Shown: piece by piece, positions 18,215 through 29,073 of the stretch | Layout: each line of letters starts with the position of its first letter | How positions within the stretch are numbered: position 1 is the stretch's first letter | NCBI GenBank assembly: GCA_019683665.1 | Contig: JADGIB010000003.1 | Span: forward strand, 1-32,110 | DNA: 32,110 bases | Reading direction: 5' to 3' | DNA from: Solirubrobacteraceae bacterium | GTDB lineage: Bacteria; Actinomycetota; Thermoleophilia; Solirubrobacterales; Solirubrobacteraceae | The notes under the pieces: model-generated | The model's input: the letters and a program-made list of their open reading frames with translations, nothing else | What the model was told of the DNA's origin: nothing | Database searches by the model: none | Position numbers and translations under genes: made by a program

Positions 18215-19378
18215 ATGGATGCCCTCGACGCCGTGCTCGGGTTCGTCGCGGCCGGCGCCGCGGCGGCCGCGCTCACGCCCCTGACGGCGCGCTTCGCGCG
18301 GGCCGTCGGCGCGGTCGACCGCCCGCGCGAGCGGGGCCTGGCCGAGCGCCCGACCCCGCTGCTCGGCGGGCTGGCGATCCTCGCCGGCGTCCTCTTCGGC
18401 TGCGCGCTGTTCCTGCGCTGGGACCAGCAGCTGCGGGGCATCCTCGCCGGCGCCGCCCTCATCACGCTCGTCGGGGCGATCGACGACCGCTTCGACCTCC
18501 CGCCGCTCGTCAAGCTCGTCGGCCAGGTCGTCGCGGCGATCATCCCGGTCGCCTCGGGCGTGACCGTGGAGAACGTGACCCTCCCGTTCATCGGCCCGCT
18601 CGACTTCGGCGGGCTCGGCGCCCCGCTCACCGTCCTCGGCCTCGTCGCCGTCATGAACGTCGTGAACTTCTCCGACGGCATCGACGGCCTCGCCGCCGGG
18701 GTGTGCGCGATCGCCGGCGTGACGTTCGCGATCATCGCCTTCGACCTGCACCGCGACGCGGCCGGCGTGCTCGCGGCGATCGTCGGCGGCGCCGCGCTCG
18801 GCTTCCTGTTCTGGAACTTCCACCCGGCGTCGGTCTTCATGGGCGACGCGGGCGCGCTCCTGCTCGGGCTGCTGCTCGGCTGCGTCGCCGTCCAGGGGTC
18901 GCTGAAGACGAACGCGATCCTCGCGCTGATCTTCCCGCTGCTCGTGCTGACCGTCCCGTTCCTGGACACGACGTTCGTCGTGCTCAAGCGGATGAAGTAC
19001 CGCCGGCCGGTCTACTCGGCCGACCGCTGGCACCTGCACCACCGGCTCGCGAACATCGGCTTCAGCCAGCGCCGCGCCGTCCTCTACCTCTACGCGTGGA
19101 CGCTCATCCAGGCCGGCCTCGCGCTCGCGCTGCGGTTCGTGCCCTACTCGGAGAACGACGGCACGTTCCGGCTCGGCTGGTCGCTCGTCATGATCGCCCT
19201 CGGGCTGGTCGCGCTGGCCGCCTCGGTCTACCTCGTCTACGTCCTCGAGATCCTCAAGTTCCGCCGCCTCCTGCGCCGCCGGCGTCCGGAGGCGACCGAC
19301 GAGGAGGTGGCCCGGCACCTGGAGACCGGGGAGTTCGACGCGCTCGACGACCCCGGCCCGGGCCGGCCGGGGTCCTGA
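18215..19378 (+). CDS. Polyprenyl-phosphate GlcNAc-1-phosphate transferase (MraY/WecA/TagO family)
   Basis: Polytopic; ERPTPLLGGLAILAG; GAIDDRFDLPPLVKLVGQ; NVVNFSDGIDGLAAGVCAIA; SVFMGDAGALLLG; SADRWHLHHRLANIGFSQRRAV. An in-frame ATG also exists at 18200. Confidence 0.93.
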   Translation: MDALDAVLGFVAAGAAAAALTPLTARFARAVGAVDRPRERGLAERPTPLLGGLAILAGVLFGCALFLRWDQQLRGILAGAALITLVGAIDDRFDLPPLVKLVGQVVAAIIPVASGVTVENVTLPFIGPLDFGGLGAPLTVLGLVAVMNVVNFSDGIDGLAAGVCAIAGVTFAIIAFDLHRDAAGVLAAIVGGAALGFLFWNFHPASVFMGDAGALLLGLLLGCVAVQGSLKTNAILALIFPLLVLTVPFLDTTFVVLKRMKYRRPVYSADRWHLHHRLANIGFSQRRAVLYLYAWTLIQAGLALALRFVPYSENDGTFRLGWSLVMIALGLVALAASVYLVYVLEILKFRRLLRRRRPEATDEEVARHLETGEFDALDDPGPGRPGS

Positions 19379-19477
19379 GGGCCGCGGGCGGCCCGCGCGT
19401 CACGTTCGCGGCGCCCCGTCCGTCTTCCGGGTGGCGGCCGACGGCCGTCCTGCGCCCACCGACCCCGGAGACCGACC

Positions 19478-19711
19478 GTGCTCACCACCCTGCTCGACCA
19501 CGAGGCGATCCGCCATCGGTCCGCGGCCCCGCCGTCGCCGGGCCGCGCGCACCTGCGGGACCTGCGCACCGGCGACCCGCCGTCGCCGCCGCCCGGCCCG
19601 CCGCGGCGCGCCGTCGCGCTCCTGCTGGCGCTCGCCGCGCACCGGCTCGACCGCGAGACCGCGCACCGGACGATCGTCGAGGCCTGGCGCCGGCGTGGGG
19701 GCGGGGCCTAG
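19478..19711 (+). CDS. Small hypothetical protein (77 aa)
   Basis: GTG-initiated ORF MLTTLLDHEAIRHRSAAPPSPGRAHLRDLRTGDPPSPPPGPPRRAVALLLALAAHRLDRETAHRTIVEAWRRRGGGA filling the gap between two genes; no recognised family. Confidence 0.35.
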   Translation: MLTTLLDHEAIRHRSAAPPSPGRAHLRDLRTGDPPSPPPGPPRRAVALLLALAAHRLDRETAHRTIVEAWRRRGGGA

Positions 19712-19722
19712 GCTTCGCCCCC

Positions 19723-20091
19723 ATGCACGTCGCGCACATCGACGACGCCGAGTCGTTCGTGACCAAGGACGGGTCCTCGATCCGGGAGGTCGCGGGCGCG
19801 GTGTCGCTGCCGTCGGTCAACCAGTCGCTCGCCGAGGCCACCGTCCCGCCCGGCGGCGCCACCGATGAGCACTACCACCGGGTCACCGAGGAGCTCTACT
19901 ACTTCGTCGCCGGCCGCGGGCGCATCCGCATCGAGGGGGAGGAGCAGGAGGTCCGCCCGGGCCACTGCGTCCTGATCCCGCCCGGGCAGCGGCACAAGCT
20001 GTTCAACGACGGCGACGAGCCGCTCGTCCTGCTGTGCTGCTGCGCGCCGATGTACTCCCACGAGGACACGGTCATCACCGAGGGCGCCTGA
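19723..20091 (+). CDS. Cupin-domain protein
   Basis: ATVPPGGATDEHYHRVTEELYYFVAGRGRIRIEGEEQEVRPGHCVLIPPGQRHKLFNDGDEPLVLLCCCAPMYSHEDT: both cupin motifs. Confidence 0.9.
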   Translation: MHVAHIDDAESFVTKDGSSIREVAGAVSLPSVNQSLAEATVPPGGATDEHYHRVTEELYYFVAGRGRIRIEGEEQEVRPGHCVLIPPGQRHKLFNDGDEPLVLLCCCAPMYSHEDTVITEGA

Positions 20092-20178
20092 GGACGCGGC
20101 GGCCGTCCGAGGCGTAAGCTTCCCGCGAGCCCTCGCCGGGCGGCGGCCGACGCGAGACGCCGGCGGACTAGGAATACC

Positions 20179-20242
20179 TGTCACAAACTTGTTACAAAGT
20201 CCGCGATAGGCGCTATATTGCGTGCCGCTCGCGCCGGCGAGC
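20179..20242 (+). promoter_or_regulatory. Candidate atp operon promoter and 5' leader hairpin
   Basis: Low-GC patch; direct repeats TGTCACAAA-CT-TGTTACAAA (20179-20198); -10 TATATT (20214-20219) with -35 candidates TTGTTA (19-bp spacer) or TTACAA (16-bp spacer); hairpin GCTCGC-GCCG-GCGAGC (20227-20242). Confidence 0.6.
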
Positions 20243-20298
20243 CTCAGGGTCGCGCCGGGTACGGCATGCTCACGCCCGGCGAGCACACCCCAAGTCCC

Positions 20299-20559
20299 AT
20301 GCCAGACCCCACCGACGACTCCCACCAGGCCTGCCCGGACTGCGGCCATGCCATCCAGACCGGAGAAGCCCTCTGCGCGCGCTGCCAGCGCCGGGGGGAT
20401 GCTCGTTGCGACGACGCTCCTGTGCGCTGGGATCGGAGCGGGCATCGGCGCGCTGATCGGTGCGACGCTCCCGCTCGCCGTCGCCGGGCTGCTCGTTGGG
20501 TTCCCGGTGGGCATCGCCGTCGTCCGTGTCCGCTATCGCGACCTCTGAGCCGCCCGTGA
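20299..20559 (+). CDS. Zinc-ribbon N-terminal part of a likely frame-split protein
   Basis: MPDPTDDSHQACPDCGHAIQTGEALCARCQRRG: CxxC...CxxC ribbon, frame 1. After the GGGGGG tract (20393-20398) the frame becomes Arg-rich and protein-unlike. Confidence 0.5.
   Translation: MPDPTDDSHQACPDCGHAIQTGEALCARCQRRGDARCDDAPVRWDRSGHRRADRCDAPARRRRAARWVPGGHRRRPCPLSRPLSRP
20399..20548 (+). CDS. AtpZ/AtpI-like glycine-rich two-TM segment (frame 2)
   Basis: ATG directly after the G6 tract: MLVATTLLCAGIGAGIGALIGATLPLAVAGLLVGFPVGIAVVRVRYRDL, at the expected position upstream of atpB. Confidence 0.5.
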   Translation: MLVATTLLCAGIGAGIGALIGATLPLAVAGLLVGFPVGIAVVRVRYRDL

Positions 20560-20936
20560 CCGCCCTCCTCTCGGCGCTCGGCCGCCGGCTCGACGTGCTG
20601 GCCCTCGTCGTCGCGCTGCCCGTCTTCATCGCCGCCGGCTTCCCGCTGCTCGGCTGGGCGGGCACGACGGTCGCCTGGATCGGCCAGCTCGCGCTGCAGG
20701 CGACGCTCGACCGCCGCGCGCAGACCGCGGAGGACACCCGCCAGCTCTTCGGCTACATCGCCGGGTCGCTGATCGGCCGCTCGTGGATGCTGGCGCTCGT
20801 CATCTTCGCCGTCGGCATCATCGACCGGCCCGCCGGGCTGGCCGCGGCCGTCCTCGCGCTCGTCGTCTTCACGATCTACCTGGTCACCTCACTCATCTCG
20901 CGCCCTACGACGCACACCACGGAGCCAACCGCCTGA
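20556..20936 (+). CDS. Small polytopic membrane protein, ATP synthase I-subunit-like
   Basis: GTG start VTALLSALGRRLDVLALVVALPVFIAAGFPLLGW...; TM segments, immediately upstream of atpB. The family call rests largely on position. Confidence 0.55.
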   Translation: MTALLSALGRRLDVLALVVALPVFIAAGFPLLGWAGTTVAWIGQLALQATLDRRAQTAEDTRQLFGYIAGSLIGRSWMLALVIFAVGIIDRPAGLAAAVLALVVFTIYLVTSLISRPTTHTTEPTA

Positions 20937-20938
20937 CC

Positions 20939-22133
<1,195 letters not shown>

Positions 22134-22137
22134 ACCG

Positions 22138-22701
22138 ATGGAGACGCTCGCACTCATCCTGCCGTTCGCGGCCGAGGAGGGTGGCGGCAACCCGCTCGTC
22201 GAGGTCTCCCCGGGCCTGATGATCTGGACGCTGCTGGCCTTCGCCGCGGCGATGATCATCCTGGCCAAGTTCGCGTTCCCGCGCATCAGCAAGATCCTCG
22301 AGGATCGCCAGCGGATGATCGAGGACGCGATCGACGCGTCCGAGCGCACCAAGGCCGAGGCCGAGGAGCTCCTCGCCGAGTACCGCGAGCGCCTCAAGGA
22401 GGCGCGCGTGCAGGCTGAGGAGATCATCGCCCGCGCTCGCAAGGCGGCCGAGGTCAACGAGCGCGAGTCGCTCGAGGCCGCCCGCCGGCAGCGCGAGGAG
22501 CTGATGGCGCAGACGCGTCGCGACATCGAGGCCGAGAAGCGCCGCGCGATCCAGGAGATCCGCGCGGAGGTCGCCGACCTCACCGTGCTCGCCACCGAGA
22601 AGGTCACCCGCAAGGTGCTCACGCCCGACGACCAGCGCCGCCTGGTCGACGAGGCGCTGGCCGAGCTGGACTTCTCGAGCCTCACCCGAGAGGGCGCGTA
22701 A
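22138..22701 (+). CDS. atpF: F0F1 ATP synthase subunit b
   Basis: NPLVEVSPGLMIWTLLAFAAAMIILAKFAFPRISKILEDRQRMIEDAIDASERTKAEAEELLAEYRERL. Confidence 0.94.
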   Translation: METLALILPFAAEEGGGNPLVEVSPGLMIWTLLAFAAAMIILAKFAFPRISKILEDRQRMIEDAIDASERTKAEAEELLAEYRERLKEARVQAEEIIARARKAAEVNERESLEAARRQREELMAQTRRDIEAEKRRAIQEIRAEVADLTVLATEKVTRKVLTPDDQRRLVDEALAELDFSSLTREGA

Positions 22702-23232
22702 GTGGAGGAGATCGCCGCCGTCTACGCGCGTGCGCTGTTCGAGGTCGCCAAGGAGCGAGGCGACCTCGACGACGTGCGCGAGCAGATCGGGCAGTTCGCC
22801 GACGCGCTCGACGCCGAGCGCGCGCTGCAGACGTTCTTCTTCTCCCCGCACTTCTCCACCGAGGAGAAGAAGGACGGTCTGCACAAGGCCATCGACGGCG
22901 CCAGCGACGCCGTCATGAACTTCCTCGAGCTGCTCGTCGAGAAGCACCGGATGCCGGTCATCTTCCGGATCCGGCGCGAGCTCGACGCCCTCTGGCGCGA
23001 GGAGAACCAGATGCTGCCCGTGCAGCTCACGAGCGCGATCCCGCTCGACGAGCAGACGGTCAGCTCGCTCGGACGTACCATCGGTGAGCGGACCGGTCGG
23101 AAGGTCGACGTGACCGCCACCGTCAACCCGGACATCCTTGGCGGCATCGTCCTGCGGGTCGGCAACTCGATCCTCGACGCGTCGATCCGCAACCGCCTCG
23201 AGTCACTCAGAAAGCAAGTCGCCAGGAGCTGA
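22702..23232 (+). CDS. atpH: F0F1 ATP synthase subunit delta
   Basis: GTG start; [35 protein letters not shown]...[50 protein letters not shown]. Confidence 0.94.
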   Translation: MEEIAAVYARALFEVAKERGDLDDVREQIGQFADALDAERALQTFFFSPHFSTEEKKDGLHKAIDGASDAVMNFLELLVEKHRMPVIFRIRRELDALWREENQMLPVQLTSAIPLDEQTVSSLGRTIGERTGRKVDVTATVNPDILGGIVLRVGNSILDASIRNRLESLRKQVARS

Positions 23233-23239
23233 CACCCCA

Positions 23240-24840
23240 GTGCAGATCAAGCCCGACGAGATCACCTCCATCCTCAAGAGCCGCATCGAGGGCCTCGACG
23301 CCAGCCAGGCCGAGCTCACCGAGGTCGGCACGGTCCTCTCGGTCGCGGACGGCATCGCGCGCGTGCACGGTCTCGAGAACTGCATGAGCTTCGAGATGCT
23401 CGAGTTCCCGCACGACGTCACCGGCCTGGCGCTGAACCTCGAGTCCGACAACGTCGGCGTCGTGCTGTTCGGTCCCTGGGACAAGATCGTCGAGGGCGAC
23501 ATGGTCAAGCGCACGGGGCGTCTGCTCGAGATCCCGGTCGGCGAGGCCCTCCTCGGCCGCATCGTCGACCCGCTCGGCAACCCGCTCGACGGCAAGGGCG
23601 CCATCGAGACCACCGAGACGCGGCCGGCCGAGTTCAAGGCGCCGGGCGTCGTCCAGCGCAAGTCGGTCCACGAGCCGCTCCAGACGGGCCTGAAGGCGAT
23701 CGACTCGATGATCCCGATCGGCCGCGGCCAGCGCGAGCTCATCATCGGCGACCGCCAGACCGGCAAGACGGCGATCGCGATCGACACGATCATCAACAAC
23801 AAGGACACGGGCGTCGTCTCCGTGTACGTCGCCATCGGCCAGCGCATGGCGACCGTCGTCCAGATCGCCGAGACGCTCGCCGAGCACGGCGCCCTGGAGA
23901 ACACGATCATCGTCGCCGCCGGCGCCGACGAGGCCGCGCCGATCAAGTTCATGGCGCCGTACGCGGGCTGCGCGATGGCCGAGTACTTCCTCTACAAGGG
24001 CGGCCACGCGCTCGCCGTCTACGACGACCTCACCAAGCACGCCTACGCCTACCGGCAGATGTCGCTGCTGCTGCGCCGCCCGCCGGGGCGCGAGGCCTAC
24101 CCGGGCGACGTCTTCTACCTGCACAGCCGCCTGCTCGAGCGCGCGGTCAAGCTCAACGACGAGCTCGGCGCCGGCTCGCTGACGGCGCTGCCGATCATCG
24201 AGACGCAGGCAGGCGACGTGTCGGCCTACATCCCGACGAACGTCATCTCGATCACCGACGGCCAGATCTTCCTGGAGCCGAAGCTCTTCTACTCGGGCGT
24301 GCGCCCGGCCATCAACGTCGGCATCTCGGTGTCGCGCGTGGGCGGCAACGCGCAGATCGGCCCGATGAAGAAGGTCGCCGGCCGCCTGAAGATCGACCTG
24401 TCGCAGTACCGCGACCTCGAGGCCTTCGCCCAGTTCGGCTCCGACCTGGACGCCGCGACGCAGAAGACGCTGGCCCGCGGCGACCGCCTCGTCGCGACGC
24501 TGAACCAGTCGGAGCGGTCGCCGCTGCCGGTCGAGGACCAGATCGTCCAGATCTACGCCGCCACGAACGGCTACCTGGACCGCATCCTCGTCGAGCGCGT
24601 CCCCGAGTTCCTCGAGGCGCTCACCGCGCGGGTGCGGGCCGAGAACGCCGACCTGCTGGCCAAGATCGCCGGGGGCGACTGGTCGGACGAGACGCAGGCC
24701 GCGCTCGAGAAGGCCGTCGCCGAGTTCGCCGACGACTTCGGCTACGACCTCGACGAGGACGGCCAGCCGGTCGAGGCGGGCGACTCGGAGCGCGTCCAGA
24801 AGGCCGGCGAGGAGCGCGAGCCGGAGGCCGCGGTCGCCTG

Positions 24841-24841
<1 letters not shown>
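23240..24841 (+). CDS. atpA: F0F1 ATP synthase subunit alpha
   Basis: GTG start [46 protein letters not shown] (Walker A); [37 protein letters not shown]. Confidence 0.98.
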
Positions 24842-27208
<2,367 letters not shown>

Positions 27209-27211
27209 CCG

Positions 27212-27622
27212 GTGGCCAGGTCCAAGTTCCAGGTCGAGGTCCTCACCCCCGAGGGCGAGGTCTTCAACGACGAGGTCGAGATGCTCTCGACGCGGACGGT
27301 CGCGGGCTCGATCGGCGTGCTCGCGCATCACCAGCCGCTGCTGGCGATGCTCGACCCGACCGAGCTGCGCCTGTACCGCTCCGAGTCGGAGGTCGTCCGC
27401 TTCGCGCAGGGCGAGGGCTACCTGCAGGTGGCCGACAACCGCGCTCTCGTGCTCGTCGAGGAGGCGCACGCCCCCGAGGAGCTCGACGTCGCGGACCTCG
27501 AGCAGCGGCTGTCTCAGGCCGAGGAGACGCTCAAGGGCGCCGAGAAGGACTCCGAGGCGCAGCGCGTCGCGCAGCGCGACAAGCGCCGCTGGGAGGCGTT
27601 CCTGCGCATCGCGCGCGGCTGA
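27212..27622 (+). CDS. atpC: F0F1 ATP synthase subunit epsilon
   Basis: GTG start; KFQVEVLTPEGEVFNDEVEMLSTRTVAGSIGVLAHHQPLLAMLDPTELRLYRSESEVVRFAQGEGYLQVADNRALVLVEEAH. Confidence 0.95.
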   Translation: MARSKFQVEVLTPEGEVFNDEVEMLSTRTVAGSIGVLAHHQPLLAMLDPTELRLYRSESEVVRFAQGEGYLQVADNRALVLVEEAHAPEELDVADLEQRLSQAEETLKGAEKDSEAQRVAQRDKRRWEAFLRIARG

Positions 27623-27649
27623 GCGCCGACCGCCGCCCATCAGGCTGAT

Positions 27650-27678
27650 CCGAGGCCCCGCCCCGTGCGGGGCCTCGG
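27650..27678 (+). terminator. atp operon terminator hairpin
   Basis: CCGAGGCCCCGC-CCCGT-GCGGGGCCTCGG perfect 12-bp stem, 28 nt after the atpC stop. Confidence 0.75.
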
Positions 27679-27875
27679 CCGTTGTCGGGGGCGGTGTCCC
27701 GCGACGGCCCGAGCCCGCCCCGGACGGGCCGCAGCGGCGGCTGCCGGAGCGCCGGCGGCCGCAGCGGCCGCGACTGTGCGCGCTCGGCAAAGCGCTGGGC
27801 GCGTGCAGGCCAGCGCGGCGGACGGGGCGACCGTACGATCGCGCCCGTTCGCACGGAACCGAGACAGGAGGGGAG

Positions 27876-28964
27876 ATGTACCGAGCGGAGGTCGTCGGGT
27901 CGATGCTGCGGCCCTCGTACCTGATCGAGGCGCGCAACGCGCTCGAGGCGGGGACGCTGAGCGCGGCCGAGTTCAAGCGCATCGAGGACCGCGCCGTCGA
28001 CCAGGTGATCGCCGTGCAGGAGGCCTCCGGGGTCGAGGTCGTCACCGACGGCGAGATGCGCCGGTTCATGTTCATGGGCCCGATCACCGAGACGGTCGAG
28101 GGCATCGAGGTGGTCGAGCACGGCAACCCGATGCCGTGGGCCAACCCGGAGGGCGAGCTCGACTGGGTGCTGGAGACCGCGGTCACCGGCCCGCTGCGCA
28201 AGAAGCGCTCGCTCGTCGCCGAGGAGTACAGCTACGCCCGCGCGCGGGCGCGCACGCCGCTGAAGGTCACCGTCCCCAGCCCGCTCATGCTCTTCGGGCT
28301 GTGGAACCCGCGCTACACGACGGCCGTCTACCAGGACGCGTTCGAGATGTTCGCCGCCGGCGCCGAGATCGGGCGCTCGGAGATCGAGGAGCTCGTCGCG
28401 CTCGGCTGCGAGTACATCCAGGTCGACGCGCCGGAGCTGGCGACGCTCGTCGACCCGCGCGTGCGCGAGTGGGCCGAGGAGCGCGGGATGCCGCCCGAGC
28501 GGATGCTCACCGAGGGCATCGACATCATCAACTCGATGGTCGACGGGATCACCGGCGTGCGCTTGGCGATCCACCTGTGCCGCGGCAACAACGCCGGCAT
28601 GTGGATGGCCAGCGGCGGCTACGACATGATCGCCGAGGCCCTGTTCAAGCGCGCCCACGCGTTCGACGCCTACCTGCTCGAGTACGACGACGAGCGCTCC
28701 GGCAGCTTCGACCCGATCGCGCAGGCGCCCGACGCCAGCCAGGTCGTCCTCGGCCTCGTCTCGACGAAGCGCCCCGAGGACGAGTCGCGCGAGGCGATCG
28801 CCGGCCGCATCGACGACGCCGCCCGCCGCTTCCCGCGCGAGCAGCTCGGCGTCTCCACCCAGTGCGGGTTCGCCTCGGTCGTCTTCGGCAACCCGATCAC
28901 GCAGGAGGACCAGGAGCGCAAGCTGCGGCTCGTCGCCGAGGTGGCCGAGACCGTCTGGGGCTGA
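27876..28964 (+). CDS. MetE C-terminal-like (cobalamin-independent methionine synthase II family) zinc protein
   Basis: SD GGAGGGGAG; MYRAEVVGSMLRPSYLIEAR; VVTDGEMRRFMFMGP; AIHLCRGNNAGMWMASGGYDMIAEALF; STQCGFASVVFGNPIT: putative HxC...E...C zinc ligands of the MetE fold. Confidence 0.85.
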   Translation: MYRAEVVGSMLRPSYLIEARNALEAGTLSAAEFKRIEDRAVDQVIAVQEASGVEVVTDGEMRRFMFMGPITETVEGIEVVEHGNPMPWANPEGELDWVLETAVTGPLRKKRSLVAEEYSYARARARTPLKVTVPSPLMLFGLWNPRYTTAVYQDAFEMFAAGAEIGRSEIEELVALGCEYIQVDAPELATLVDPRVREWAEERGMPPERMLTEGIDIINSMVDGITGVRLAIHLCRGNNAGMWMASGGYDMIAEALFKRAHAFDAYLLEYDDERSGSFDPIAQAPDASQVVLGLVSTKRPEDESREAIAGRIDDAARRFPREQLGVSTQCGFASVVFGNPITQEDQERKLRLVAEVAETVWG

Positions 28965-29000
28965 CGCCGGCGGGCCAACTGTTCGCTCTCGGCACAGGAG

Positions 29001-29039
29001 GTGTGCGCGCGCGTGCTAGCTGCGCACGTGCGTGCGCGC
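29001..29039 (+). other. Strong RNA hairpin in the intercistronic leader
   Basis: GTGTGCGCGCGCGTGC-TAGCTGC-GCACGTGCGTGCGCGC: 16 consecutive pairs when G.U is allowed (4 wobbles), 7-nt loop. Confidence 0.6.
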
Positions 29040-29073
29040 CTACCATCGGCGGGAAGCAAGGAGGAGAGCACGC

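Noticed and set aside
20020-20060. CCC tri-cysteine run (LLCCCAPMYSHEDT) in the cupin protein as a novel metal site
   Set aside because: I recall similar C-termini in this common cupin subfamily, so it is probably ordinary.
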